The notes under the pieces are model-generated. The model was not told the DNA's origin. It saw only the letters and a list, made by a program, of their open reading frames with translations, and searched no databases. From Actinomycetota bacterium (GTDB lineage: Bacteria; Actinomycetota; Actinomycetes; Actinomycetales; Dermatophilaceae): a DNA stretch of 64,000 bases. The stretch's first letter is position 1, and every line of letters starts with the position of its first letter. Shown here in pieces: positions 25,817 through 36,500 of this stretch. A program made the translations under genes and the position numbers. Location of the stretch: NCBI GenBank assembly GCA_020161815.1, contig JAIUOP010000008.1, positions 52,948-116,947 of the forward strand, read 5' to 3'.

Positions 25817-27940
25817 TCAGGCACCCGTCCCGGGAGTGTGGGCGGCCACGATCGCGAGCACGTCATCGGCATACCGCTCGAGCTTGAGGGCACCCACCCC
25901 GCGGAGGCGGGAGAGCGCGGGACGATCCGAGGGAGCGGTCTCGGCGATGGCCATCAGGGTGGCGTCCGTGAACACGACATAGGCCGGCACCTTGTCCCGG
26001 GCCGCCACCTCGCTGCGCCAGCTGCGCAGTGCGGCGAAGAAGTCCTCGTCGTAGGTCGCCGGGCAGTCGGTGCAGCGGCCGACGGTGCGCTCGGCCGCCG
26101 TGGACAAGGTCGCCCCGCAGACGCGGCAGGCCGACCGCGCCGCCGGCGCCGGCCGACCCCCGCGCGTGCGACGAGACCTCCGTCCACCAGCGGCCTCGGC
26201 GGCCTCGGCGGACCCGCCCAGGACCGCCCCGACACCCTCGAGGAAGCGGGAGGGGCGGCGGGTGGCCCGCCCGCCCGGCGTGCGGGTGCTCGCCCACGAC
26301 AGGGTGAGGTTGCGCCGGGCCCGGGTCACCCCGACGTAGAGCAGCCGTCGCTCCTCCTCGATCGCCTCGGGCGTCTCGGCCATGGTGATCGGCAGCAGCC
26401 CGTCGGAGCATCCGATGAGGTGGACGGTGTCCCACTCCAGGCCCTTGGCCGCGTGGAAGGAGGCCAGGGTCACGCCCTGCACCTCCGGCGCGTGCTGGCT
26501 CGCCGCACGCTCGTCGAGCTCGCGCACCAGGTCACCCATCGTCGCCGCCGGATCGAGGGCCACGAGGTCGTCCGCGAGCGCGGCCAGCGCCGAGAGCGAC
26601 TCCCATCGCTCCCGCGCCGCTCCCCCACTGCTCGGCGCCCGGTGCGACCACCCGGCCCCCAGCAGGACGTCGCGGGTCAGGTCGGACAGGGGCACCGTGC
26701 CGTCGTCGCTGCGCGCTGCCCCGCGCAGCAGCACCAACGCCTCCCGGACCTCGCGCCGTTGGAAGAAGCGCTCACCGCCCCGCACGAGGTAGGGGACGTC
26801 GAGGTCGCTGAGGGCGGACTCGACGAGCTCGCTCTGGGCATTGGTGCGGAAGAGGACCGCGATCCCCGAGGCCGGCTCCCCCGCGTCGAGGCGCTCCCGG
26901 ATCGCCGCGGCGACGGCTCGGGCCTCCGCTGGGTCGTCGGCGTGGGTGACGATCGTCGGCACCGGGCCGGAGGGATGCTGCGCCACCAGCTCGACACTGC
27001 CACTGCGCCGCACTCCCCCGGGCCCGCGGAGCAGACCATTGGCCAGGGCGAGCACCTCGGGGGTGGACCGGTAGTTGCGCACCAGTCGCAGGACCTGCGC
27101 GCCGGGATGCCGGGTGGGGAAGTCGAGCAGGTGCGCGGCGCTGGCACCGGCGAAGGAGTAGATCGTCTGGGCCGGGTCACCGACGACGCAGAGGTCCGCG
27201 CGGTCCCCCAGCCAGGCCTCGAGGAGCGCGCACTGGAGGGCGTTGACGTCCTGGTACTCGTCCACGACGAAGTGGCGGTACTGCGCACGCACCGTCTCGG
27301 CGATGTCCGGTCGGTCACGCAGGATGCCGAGCAGGACGAGCAGGACGTCCTCGAAGTCGATGACCCCTCGCTCGGCCTTGACCTCCTCGTAGACGGCCAT
27401 GACCCGCGCCATCGCCGTCGCATCGAGCCCGGCGGGGGGCTCGCGACGCTGGGAGCGCGCGTGCGCGGCATACGACTCGACGGGGAGCAGGCCGACCTTG
27501 GCCCACTCGACCTCGGCGGCCAGGTCACGCAGCGCCGTGCGGTCGACCTGGAGCCGGAGCCGCCCGACGGCCTCGCCGATGGCACCGGCCTTCTGGGCGA
27601 GCACTTCCGGCGCCGGCCCACCGATCGCCTGCGGCCAGAAGTAGTGGAGCTGGCGCAGGGCCGCGGCATGGAAGGTGCGGGCCTGGACGCCGGCCACCCC
27701 GAGCGTGCGCAACCGCGTGCGCAGCTCCCCGGCGGCGCGCGCGGTGAAGGTGAGGGCGAGCACCCGGTGCGGCTGGTGCACACCGGTGCGGACGGCATAC
27801 GCGATGCGGTGGGTGATGGCGCGCGTCTTGCCCGTGCCGGCGCCGGCGATGACGACCATCGGACCGTGCGGCGAGCTGGCGACGGCGCGTTGCTCGGGGT
27901 CGAGGGCCGCCAGGAGCTCCTCGACGTCGGGAAGGCTCAT
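25817..27940 (-). CDS. uvrD2: ATP-dependent DNA helicase UvrD2
   Basis: A 707-residue superfamily 1A helicase. Walker A IAGAGTGKTRAIT near residue 31, LTFTARAAGELR (motif Ia), VVDEYQDVNALQ (II), DPAQTIYSFAGA (III), HAAKGLEWDTVHLIGC (V) and EEERRLLYVGVTRARRNL (VI). After the helicase comes a four-Cys module (CRVCGATL, CTDCPATY) and a C-terminal HRDC domain with LRGVGALKLERYADD, the combination that defines actinobacterial UvrD2. Its start overlaps the nudC stop by four bases. Confidence 0.95.
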   Translation of the reverse strand: MSLPDVEELLAALDPEQRAVASSPHGPMVVIAGAGTGKTRAITHRIAYAVRTGVHQPHRVLALTFTARAAGELRTRLRTLGVAGVQARTFHAAALRQLHYFWPQAIGGPAPEVLAQKAGAIGEAVGRLRLQVDRTALRDLAAEVEWAKVGLLPVESYAAHARSQRREPPAGLDATAMARVMAVYEEVKAERGVIDFEDVLLVLLGILRDRPDIAETVRAQYRHFVVDEYQDVNALQCALLEAWLGDRADLCVVGDPAQTIYSFAGASAAHLLDFPTRHPGAQVLRLVRNYRSTPEVLALANGLLRGPGGVRRSGSVELVAQHPSGPVPTIVTHADDPAEARAVAAAIRERLDAGEPASGIAVLFRTNAQSELVESALSDLDVPYLVRGGERFFQRREVREALVLLRGAARSDDGTVPLSDLTRDVLLGAGWSHRAPSSGGAARERWESLSALAALADDLVALDPAATMGDLVRELDERAASQHAPEVQGVTLASFHAAKGLEWDTVHLIGCSDGLLPITMAETPEAIEEERRLLYVGVTRARRNLTLSWASTRTPGGRATRRPSRFLEGVGAVLGGSAEAAEAAGGRRSRRTRGGRPAPAARSACRVCGATLSTAAERTVGRCTDCPATYDEDFFAALRSWRSEVAARDKVPAYVVFTDATLMAIAETAPSDRPALSRLRGVGALKLERYADDVLAIVAAHTPGTGA

Positions 27941-28911
27941 GTCCGGCGCACCGCCGCGTCCGGGACGTCGATCTCGGTGCCGTACCAGTCCTCGATGAGG
28001 CGGCGTGAGATCGACAGCCGGCCCGAGATGTGCAGCTCGCCGGCCGCGAGCGCGGCGGTGAACTCCGCGCGGTCGAACCAGCGGGCCGCCTCGATCTCGC
28101 CCTCCTGGAGGCGCAGCTCGGTGCCGAGCGCCCGCGCCCGGAACCCGACCATGAGCCCGCTGGGGAAGGGCCAGGGCTGGTCCCCGACGTACTCGACGTC
28201 CGCCACCTCGACACCGACCTCCTCGGCGACCTCGCGGGCCACGGCCGCGGCCATGGTCTCCCCCGGCTCGACGAACCCGGCGAGCACGCTCATGCCGGTC
28301 GGGGTGAAGCCGCGCCCCCGCGCCAGGAGGAGCCGGTCGTCGGTGTCGACGACGGCCATGATGACGGCCGGGTCGGTGCGCGGGAAGTGGTCGCTGCCGT
28401 CAGCAGAACAACGGCGCACCCACCCCGCCTGCACCGGCGTCGTCGGTGCCCCGCACCGGGGGCAGTGGGTGTGGGTGGCGTGCCAGTTGGCGAGGGCGGA
28501 CAGGGTCGCCGCCAGCGCGCCATGGACCGGGGGCAGGGACAGCGCGATCGAGCGCAGGCCGGCGAAGCCGGCGTCGTGGTCACCGGCGCCGGGCGCCTCC
28601 ACCACCCCGACGTATGCCGTGCGCTCGCCTCGGTCGCCCGGCCCGGCGGCGGCGCGGCCGAGATAGATGGCGAAGGCGTCGAGGTCCGCCGGTGACGGCG
28701 CGCGGAAGGCCAGCCCCGTCCCGCCGTCGGCGTGCGTCACGGGAAGGCGCCCGTCACGGATCGCCAGGACGCGGGTGGCGGGGAGGGTGAGGAGGCGGCC
28801 CAGGAGGCCGGGGTCGGTGCGTGCCTCGGCGTCCCGGTCCACGCCCGGGCCGGTGAGCGCCAGGCCCGTCAGGCGCGCGCTCACCGGAACGGTTCGGTCT
28901 GCTCGGGCCAC
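27937..28911 (-). CDS. nudC: NAD(+)/NADH diphosphatase (also RNA NAD-decapping type)
   Basis: A 324-residue Nudix enzyme. Zinc ribbon with HCPRCGAPTTPVQAG and RRCSADG, then Nudix box GFVEPGETMAAAVARE followed by VAEEVGVEV, and the NudC-specific array DQPWPFPSG (usual SQPWPFPQS). It hydrolyses NADH to NMNH and AMP and may remove NAD caps from RNA. GTG at 28911 is chosen because TAGAGT plus seven bases stands directly before it; a longer reading from ATG 28941 would start upstream of that promoter. Confidence 0.92.
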   Translation of the reverse strand: MARADRTVPVSARLTGLALTGPGVDRDAEARTDPGLLGRLLTLPATRVLAIRDGRLPVTHADGGTGLAFRAPSPADLDAFAIYLGRAAAGPGDRGERTAYVGVVEAPGAGDHDAGFAGLRSIALSLPPVHGALAATLSALANWHATHTHCPRCGAPTTPVQAGWVRRCSADGSDHFPRTDPAVIMAVVDTDDRLLLARGRGFTPTGMSVLAGFVEPGETMAAAVAREVAEEVGVEVADVEYVGDQPWPFPSGLMVGFRARALGTELRLQEGEIEAARWFDRAEFTAALAAGELHISGRLSISRRLIEDWYGTEIDVPDAAVRRT

Positions 28912-28918
28912 GTCGCCC

Positions 28919-28946
28919 ACTCTAAGTGCGCCCCACGACATACGGT
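28919..28946. promoter_or_regulatory. divergent leaderless promoters of nudC and the phosphotransferase gene
   Basis: Reverse strand TAGAGT (28919-28924) seven bases before the nudC GTG; forward strand TACGGT (28941-28946) six bases before the GTG at 28953. The two -10 boxes lie 16 bases apart, so their polymerases would compete for space. Confidence 0.5.
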
Positions 28947-28952
28947 GGGGTC

Positions 28953-30272
28953 GTGGAACGGACCCCCCTCTACCTGGCCGCGATCGCGAGCGCCGCCGTG
29001 CCCGGTCTCGACCCCGTGACGGTCGAGGCCCTGCCGAGCCTGCCGCACGACCGGTTCGACGTCGCCATCGTCCGCGACACCGAGCACCGCCGCTGGGTGG
29101 TGCGGGCTCCGCGCTCGGAGGCGGCCGGGGCCGAGCTCGACGCGGCGGTGGGTCTGCTCACCCTCCTTGGACGGCGGCTCAGCTTCGCGGTGCCGGCCCC
29201 GAAGGGTTTCCTGCCGCTCAAGGGGGGCGGTCGGGCCGCGGTCTATCCCTACCTCCCGGGCGACCCCATCGACTTCGCCGAGGTGCCCGACGGACCGGGG
29301 CTCGCCGGCGAGATCGGCCGAGCCCTCGCCGGCATCCACAACCTCGACCCCCGCCTCGTCGACGAGGCGGGCCTGCCGACCTACGACGCCGACGCCTACC
29401 GCGCCCGGCGCCTGTCGGACCTCGACCGGGCGGCTGCGACCGGTCGCGTGCCGACGGCGCTCCTCGAGCGCTGGGAGCGGGCCCTGGAGGACGTCTCGCT
29501 GTGGAGGTTCGCGGCCACCCCGGTCCACGGGCGACTGAGCGGGGAGCAGGTGCTCGTGGTCTTCGACGGGGACGATGCCTCCAGCGGCCGAGTGCGTGGG
29601 CTGCTCGGCTGGGAGGGCGCCCAGGTGGCCGACCCGGCCGACGACTTCGCGGCGCTCGTGGACCAGGCCAGCCCGGACGTCGTCGAGCGTGTGCTCGAGG
29701 CCTATGCCCACGCGCGGGTGGAGCGCCCCGATGCCAACCTCCTCGTGCGCGCCCGGCTGGCCGCCGAGCTGGCCCTGCTCCGTGACCTCATGGAGGCCCT
29801 CGCCCGCCACGACGAGCCGCTGGTCGAGGGACTGGGGGCACGCCTGCGGCGGCTCGACGAGCACGTCCACTCCCTCGAGGAGAGCTCGGACGACTACCAG
29901 CGGATGTCCTTGACCCCCTTGGGCGCCCGCCCCCGGCCGGTGCCTCCTCCGGTCGACGTCGACGAGCCCGACGAGGACGACCTCACGCCGCTGACCCCCA
30001 CGAGCGCCGGGGACGGGCCGCCCGAGGCGAGTCCGGACACGGGCATCGAAGCCGACCTCCACCCGGACGAGGATCCTGACGAGGGTTCTGACGCCCGCTC
30101 GGACGAGGGCTTCGAGGAGGACTCGGGGACGGGCTCCGACCCAGGCGCCGACCAAGGCACCGACGCAGGCACCGACGAGGAACCCGCCCACGAGGATGCG
30201 CCGGGGAGCGTGGCGGACGAGGTGCCGGGCCGACACCGGGCCGACACGGTGGAGATCAAGCTGTCGGAGTGA
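28953..30272 (+). CDS. APH-fold phosphotransferase with long acidic tail
   Basis: A 439-residue protein. Residues 1-310 have the aminoglycoside/macrolide phosphotransferase (APH) pattern: VAIVRDTEHRRWVVRAP, GEIGRALAGIHNLDPR, TPVHGRLSGEQVLVV (catalytic loop, with Gly where Asp is usual) and GLLGWEGAQVADPADDFAA, where the metal-binding Asp of the usual WE/D motif is Glu. From about residue 340 the chain becomes an acidic, repetitive, probably disordered tail of Asp-Glu-Gly units (DEGSDARSDEGFEED and similar). Actual substrate is unknown. Leaderless GTG start; it is convergent with adnB and overlaps it by 17 bases. Confidence 0.75.
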   Translation: MERTPLYLAAIASAAVPGLDPVTVEALPSLPHDRFDVAIVRDTEHRRWVVRAPRSEAAGAELDAAVGLLTLLGRRLSFAVPAPKGFLPLKGGGRAAVYPYLPGDPIDFAEVPDGPGLAGEIGRALAGIHNLDPRLVDEAGLPTYDADAYRARRLSDLDRAAATGRVPTALLERWERALEDVSLWRFAATPVHGRLSGEQVLVVFDGDDASSGRVRGLLGWEGAQVADPADDFAALVDQASPDVVERVLEAYAHARVERPDANLLVRARLAAELALLRDLMEALARHDEPLVEGLGARLRRLDEHVHSLEESSDDYQRMSLTPLGARPRPVPPPVDVDEPDEDDLTPLTPTSAGDGPPEASPDTGIEADLHPDEDPDEGSDARSDEGFEEDSGTGSDPGADQGTDAGTDEEPAHEDAPGSVADEVPGRHRADTVEIKLSE

Positions 30273-33200
30273 GCTGCAGCAGCGCCTCGAGCTCCTCGAC
30301 GCCGATCGGATCGGGCCAGGTGGTCTGCCCGGTCGCGGCATGGAAGAAGGCCACCCGCACCCGGTCGGGGTCCACCTGCCGCAGCCGGCACCACGCGAGG
30401 CGGTAGCTCGCCAGCTGCACCGCACGGGCGGTCGCGCGCGCACCCGTGGGTGGTGGGCCGGTCTTCCAGTCGACGATGACGAATCCGTCCGAATGCTCCG
30501 GGTCGGCGAAGACGGCGTCGATGCGGCCGCGCACCGAGACACCGGCCAGCATCGTCTCCACCGCGACCTCGAGCTCGACCGGGTCGCGGCCGGCCCACTC
30601 GCTGTCGAGGAAGTTCGCGCGCAGCTGCTCCAGGCCCAGGCCCGCGGGGTCGTCCTCGTCGCTCGACCCCGGCAGGTCCTCGGCGTCGAGGAACGCGGCG
30701 CGGGCATAGTGCTGCTCGACCCAGGCATGGAAGAGCGTCCCGAGCCGGGAAGCGGGTGCCGGTGCCGTCGGCATCGGCCGACGGAGGGCACGGGCATACG
30801 CCTCCGGGTCCGCCGCCAGGGCGACCAGGTCCGAGGTGGACAGGTGCCCGGGGAGGTCCACACGCGCCGGCATCGGTCGCCGGTCGTCGCGCTCGGCCAG
30901 CAGCAGCCGCGCTTCCTCCTCCCAGTCGGGGTGGTGGGTCGCCTGCCCCTGAGCCGGGGCGCCGTGCTCCCCGCCTCCCGACCCGACGAGCGCGGCCGCC
31001 TGCTGCCACGCGGCGAGCGTCGGTGGCGCGGGCGGCGGCCATGGGATGACCTGGTCCAGGGCCAGCCTGGGGTTCTCCGGCATCGGGTCGACCGGCGGCA
31101 TGGGCTCCCAGGCACTGACCCGATCGGCGGCGCCGCCGTCCCGCAGCTCGAGGAGGAAGCGACTGGTCACCCGGGGCGTGCGCGCACTCCCCCAGATGTG
31201 GGCGCTGAGCAACAGGTCGCTCCGGGCCCGGGTGGTGGCGACATAGGCCAGGCGGCGCTCCTCGGCGATCCCCCGGTGCGCCGAGGCCAGAAGGTAGTCC
31301 GCGTGAGCCGACGCGGCGTCGTCCCACTCCATCAGGCGGTCCCACGGGAAGCGCGGCAGCCCGTCGCGGTCGCCGCGCAGGTCGTGGGGAAGGCCGGCGA
31401 GCCCGCCGAGCCAGGCACGGTCGCGGGGCTCGGAATGCTCCCACGTGCCGTCGTCGGCCGGGCGCGAGGTGGTGGCGTTGTGCGCCGGGAAGCTGCCTTC
31501 GACCAGTCCTGGGACGGCGACCACATCCCACTCCAGGCCCTTGGCCGCATGGACGGTCATGACCTGGATCGCCTCGGGAGTCGTCTCGATCCACCCGAGG
31601 TCCAGGCCGCGCTCCTCGGCCACGGCCGCGTCCAGCCAGGCGAGGAAGCCGCCCAGCGACGGGCGGTCCGCGCCGGCGTCGAAGGTGGCGGCGACCTCTT
31701 CGAAGGCGTCGAGGTGTGCCCGAGCAGACCCCGGGCTCCAGCCGGGGCGCGCGAGCACCTCGACGTCGAGGCCGAAGGTCGAGGCGGCCTCGGAGACGAG
31801 GTCGGCCAGCGCGCCCCCGGTGCGGGTCCGCAGGTGCGCGATGACCCGCGCCAGCGCCCCGAGCCGCGCCAGGGCGGTCGGACCGAGCGACTGACCCTCC
31901 GGACCTCGCCACCGCGCCGAGGGGAGGTCCTCCAGGGCCTCGACCAGGGTCACTCCCTCGGCCACCCCTTCCTCGAGGTCGCGCGCGCGGTCGCGGGTCT
32001 TGCCCGAGCCATCGGCGGCCGCCGCCTGCCGCGCCCGCTCGGAGAGCGTGCGCGTCCAGGCCCCCAGTGCGTCGAGATCGGCGGCGCCCAGCCGGCAGCG
32101 CGTGCCGGTGAGCAGCCGCATGAGGTGATCGCCCCGGGACGGATCCTGCACGACCCAGAGCAGGGCCACCAGGTCGGCCACCTCCGGCGTGTGCAGGAGC
32201 CCGCCGAGTCCGACGACCTCATGGGCCACGCCGCGCCGCTCCAGCTCCTCGACGAGGGCGTCGAACTGGGAACGCTTGCGGCACAGGATCGCCGCCGTGG
32301 ACCGGCCGGGGCGACGGCGCCGCTCGAGCACCCAGTCGACGACGTGGGCTGCTTCGTCCTCCACGGTGGCCAGCCTCGCCAGGCAGACATGTCCCCGCCC
32401 GGCCTCCGGCCGGGCCCGCAACGGCTCGACTGGCACTCGGGCGTGCTCGCGCAAGGGGCCGGCGACGGCGTTGGCGGCATCCAGGACGGCGGCATCGTTG
32501 CGCCAGCTGGTCGTCAACGGCAGCACGCTGACCGCTGACCCTCGGGCGAAGTCGGACCGGAACTGCGCGAGCGTGGTCGAGCTGGCGCCCCGCCACCCGT
32601 AGATCGACTGGTGCGGATCGCCCACGGCCGTCACCGAGAAGCTCGGGTCGTCGGTGGCGAACAGGGCGCGGATCAGCTGGAGCTGGGCCTCGCTGGTGTC
32701 CTGGAACTCGTCGAGGAGCACCGCCCGGAAGGACTGCCTCTCCTCCCACCCCACCTGCGGGACCTCGGCGGCGAGCCGGGCCGCCACGGCCACCTGGTCG
32801 GCGAAGTCCATCGACTCGCGCGAGGCCTTCAGGGCGCGGTAGGCCCCCAGGATCGGGAGCACCTGACGCCGCTCCCGCAGCACGTCGACCACGGCGCGGA
32901 TCTCGGGCGGCAGCCCGCGGCGCCGACTGCCCTCCCCCTTGACCAGGCTCTCGAGGCGGTCGATGACCCGGCCGAGGTGGCGATCGAGCACGGGAAGGTC
33001 GACGAGGTGCTCGGCCATCTCACCCGCGAGGTCCACGACCGCCGTCGTCACGGTCGACTCGGCCTTGGTCACCGCATCCATCGGGCCGTCGTAGGCGGTG
33101 ACGGCTTCGTGGGCGAACTGCCAGGCCGCGGCCTCGGTGAGGAGCCGGGTGTCGCTCTCGATGCCGACACGGGCGCCGTGTTCGCGGACGATGCGACCGG

Positions 33201-33552
33201 CATACGAGTGGTAGGTGGAGACGACGGGCAGAGCGGCGAGCGTGGTGGGCGACGCGCCGGACGCAACCAGACCGGCATCCCGCAGGGCCCCCAGCCGACG
33301 GGACAGCCGCTCCGAGAGCTCGCCGGCGGCCTTGCGCGTGAAGGTCAGGCCGAGGACCTCCTCGGGCGCGACATGACCGTTGGCCACCAGCCAGAGGACC
33401 CGGGCGGCCATGGTCTCGGTCTTGCCCGAGCCGGCACCGGCCACGACGAGGACCGGCTCGATCGGGGCCTCGATGACGGCCACCTGCTCAGGCGTGGGCA
33501 GGTGCTGCCCCAGGGCGCGGGCGAGGTCGACGGCAGTGACTCCTCGGCTCAT
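30256..33552 (-). CDS. adnB: AdnB-type helicase-nuclease subunit
   Basis: A 1098-residue UvrD-like helicase fused to a C-terminal RecB-type nuclease. Walker A VVAGAGSGKTETMAARV (about 36-52), LTFTRKAAGELSERL, LLDEFQDTSEAQL, DPHQSIYGWRGAS, VHAAKGLEWDVVAVPGL, EERRLAYVATTRARSDLL, and the nuclease motif FVIVDWKTGPPP near residue 1026. With AdnA it forms the actinobacterial RecBCD-like machine that resects double-strand breaks. It overlaps the adnA stop by ATGA. The genes nudC and uvrD2 lie just beyond, as in mycobacteria. Confidence 0.93.
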   Translation of the reverse strand: MSRGVTAVDLARALGQHLPTPEQVAVIEAPIEPVLVVAGAGSGKTETMAARVLWLVANGHVAPEEVLGLTFTRKAAGELSERLSRRLGALRDAGLVASGASPTTLAALPVVSTYHSYAGRIVREHGARVGIESDTRLLTEAAAWQFAHEAVTAYDGPMDAVTKAESTVTTAVVDLAGEMAEHLVDLPVLDRHLGRVIDRLESLVKGEGSRRRGLPPEIRAVVDVLRERRQVLPILGAYRALKASRESMDFADQVAVAARLAAEVPQVGWEERQSFRAVLLDEFQDTSEAQLQLIRALFATDDPSFSVTAVGDPHQSIYGWRGASSTTLAQFRSDFARGSAVSVLPLTTSWRNDAAVLDAANAVAGPLREHARVPVEPLRARPEAGRGHVCLARLATVEDEAAHVVDWVLERRRRPGRSTAAILCRKRSQFDALVEELERRGVAHEVVGLGGLLHTPEVADLVALLWVVQDPSRGDHLMRLLTGTRCRLGAADLDALGAWTRTLSERARQAAAADGSGKTRDRARDLEEGVAEGVTLVEALEDLPSARWRGPEGQSLGPTALARLGALARVIAHLRTRTGGALADLVSEAASTFGLDVEVLARPGWSPGSARAHLDAFEEVAATFDAGADRPSLGGFLAWLDAAVAEERGLDLGWIETTPEAIQVMTVHAAKGLEWDVVAVPGLVEGSFPAHNATTSRPADDGTWEHSEPRDRAWLGGLAGLPHDLRGDRDGLPRFPWDRLMEWDDAASAHADYLLASAHRGIAEERRLAYVATTRARSDLLLSAHIWGSARTPRVTSRFLLELRDGGAADRVSAWEPMPPVDPMPENPRLALDQVIPWPPPAPPTLAAWQQAAALVGSGGGEHGAPAQGQATHHPDWEEEARLLLAERDDRRPMPARVDLPGHLSTSDLVALAADPEAYARALRRPMPTAPAPASRLGTLFHAWVEQHYARAAFLDAEDLPGSSDEDDPAGLGLEQLRANFLDSEWAGRDPVELEVAVETMLAGVSVRGRIDAVFADPEHSDGFVIVDWKTGPPPTGARATARAVQLASYRLAWCRLRQVDPDRVRVAFFHAATGQTTWPDPIGVEELEALLQLTPTA

Positions 33553-36500
33553 GTCAGCTGCCGTCCCTCGGCCCTGGCCGGGCAGCTGGAGGCCACCTGG
33601 CAGGTGCCGCACAGCCCACCGCGCGGGGAGGCGGAGAAAGTCGAGCCCGCCATGGCCTGCGCATTGGACGCCATCGCCTGCTCCGCCCACGCTGGATCCG
33701 GATCGTCGGCCAGCGCCACCTGGGCCTGCAACGGAGTTCGCGTCGAGGCCGCTCGGCCGAGCTGGAGCAGGGCTGTGCCTCCCGGGGTGCCCTCGATGTC
33801 GAGACCGCCGTGGGCGAGCGCCACTTGGTACGCACCGAGCTGCTGGTGGCGGGCCAACTCCTCGGCGGTGGGCTTGGAGGACCCCGTCTTGAGGTCGATG
33901 ATGCGCAGGCGACCGTCGCCGTGACGCTCGACGCGGTCGACCTGGCCGCGAATGCGGGCGCGCCCGACGGTGACGTCGACGACGACCTCCGAGGCGACCC
34001 GCTCCCACCCCTGGGCCCGTGCTGAGTCGATGTGCGCAGCCAGCCGACCGGTCATCTGCACGGCCTGCTCCAGCCCGCGACGCGACAGCCACCCGCTGGG
34101 CAGCCCCAGGCTCCCCCACCGGGCCCTGACCTCGGCGGCGTAGGACCCGGCGTCGACATCGCCGAGCTCGTGGGCGACGGCATGGACGAGGGTCCCGACC
34201 TGGCTGGCACCCAGGCTCGGACCCTGGCCACCGCACGCCGAGAGGAACCACTGGAGCTGGCACCGCGCGAACCGGTCGAGGTGCGAGGGAGACATGCGCA
34301 CCGCCACGTCGTCCCCTCGTCGGGGCCGCTCGTCGCTGACGTCGAGCGCTCCCCACCAGGCGGCCGGGTCGGCCCCCGTGACCCCGGCGCGCGCGAGGCG
34401 GTCGAGCGTGCGGGCTGCAGCAGCGCGCACCTCACCCGGGCCGGCCGTGACCAGCGCCTGGCGCGTGGCGCCGATCAGGCCCGGCAACGAGAGCGGCCGG
34501 GGCACCTCGGTCGGCGGCCGGGCGGCCCCGCCGCCGGGGTCGACGACGTAGAGGAAGGCCGAGGGCCCGCGCTCCTCGCCACGGACGGCAGAGACGGTCA
34601 GATGGCCCCGCGTGCGCGTGAGGGCCACGTGGAAGAGTCGGGTCTCGTCATGGACGACGGCGGCACGGGCGGCGCGCCGGTCCAGCGGACGCCCTCGGGC
34701 AGCATCCAGCAGGTCAGGTCCGCCGAGGAGCAGGCCGCGCAGGCGCGGATCGGGCCAGACCCCCTCCTCGACACCGACGACGAGGACCTCTCTCCATTCG
34801 CGACCGGCGGCCTCGGCCGGGGTGCACAGTGTCACCGCGTCGTCCTGGGGGGCCCGAGCCGCCAGCGTGTCGGCCGCTAGGTCCTGCCCGAGGAGGGTGT
34901 CGAGGAAGACCTGCGGTGACTGGCCGGGTGCCCTCTCGACCTGGACGGCGGCGCGGTCGAAGAGCGCCACCATGGCGTCGAGGTGAGCATCGGCGCGTCG
35001 TCCCGCGACACCACCCCCGAGGGCGACCTGCTCCCAGGCGGATGCCAGGCCACTGGCCGTCCACATCGCCCACAGGATCGACTCGATGGTCGCGCCCTCG
35101 GCGCAGGCCGCGTCCCGTCCGGCCGCGATGGTGCGACCGAGACGCCGCAGCGATGCGCCTTCCGGACCGAGGGGGGCGCGCAGCTCCTCCTCCACGAGCG
35201 CCGCCGCGAGCAGGTCGGCGCTGCGGCGTGAGCCACCCCCGGCGAGCTCGCTCCGACGCAGGGCCCGCCTCAGCCGACGCATCGTGAGCGCATCGGCGCC
35301 TCCGAGCGGTGAGGCCAGGAGGTCCGCGGCCTCATCGGGCGTGAAGGAGGGCGCATCGTCGAGTGCCTCCAGCACCCTGGAGGCGATGGTGAGGAACGGG
35401 CGGACCGCGGGATGGTCGCGCACGGCGATCGTCGACTCCGTCGCCACCGGGACCCCGGCGCTCCTCAGGACGCGCTCAAGGGTGGCCAGGGCCGAGCCGC
35501 TGCGGGCCAGGACCGCCATGTCCGCCCACGACAGGCCCTCGCTGAGGTGGCGTCGCCGGAGTCGATCGGTGACCCAGGCGGCTTCCTGGGCGGCCGTCCG
35601 GAACACGTGGGTCTCGACGGCGCCGTCAGGCCCGAGTGGTTCCACCCGGCGGTGGGCACCACCCCCGACGGCTCCGATGTAGCCCCGGACCCGGTCGGCG
35701 ACGGCGTGCACCCGCGGACCCAGGCGGTGCGAGCAGGTGAGCACGGCGACCGAGGCGTCGGGCCAGGCCGTGACGAAGAGCGAGGGCTCGCCCCCGCGGA
35801 AGGTCTGGGCAGCGCTGTCCGGATCGCCGAGCAGGACCAGGTCCGGCCCCGGCACCGCCCCCGACTCCCCGACGAGCACCTGGAGCAGTGCCGCGGCGGC
35901 GGGAGTCAGCTCCTGGGCATCGTCCACGACAACCAGGCGCAGGTCCGCCCGGACCTCCGCCAACAGGTCCGAATCCTCGGCCAGGCGCGCGGCGGCGGCC
36001 CCGAGCAACGCCGAGGGGTCGAGCGCACCGGGTGAGGACAGGGCGGTCACCGCTTCGTAGTCGGCGAGCACCCGGGCGGCAGCCGTCCACTCGGGCCGCA
36101 TATGGCTCAGGCCGGCCGCGGCCAGGCCCTCGCTGCCCAGCCCGAGCTCGAGGGCGCGCATCATCAGGTCGCGCAACTCACCCCGGAAGGTGCGGGTGCC
36201 GACCGCACCCACCAACGCCGGTGGCCAGCCGGGGTCGAGGGCCGGCTCCGCGGCATACCCCTCGAGAAGTTCGCGCAGGATCGCGTCCTGCTCCGGGCCG
36301 GTGATGAGCCGCGGCATGTCCTCACCGATCCGCGCCGCCCTCCGTCGAAGGATGCCGAAGGCCAGCGAGTGCGGGGTGCGTGCCAGGGGGCCACTCGAGG
36401 TGGCGCCCAGGCGCGCCGTCACCGCCTCGCGGAGGCGGGCGGAGGCACGTCGGGTCGGGGCGATGAGGAGAGCCTGGTCAGCCGTGACCTCCCCCGCGCC

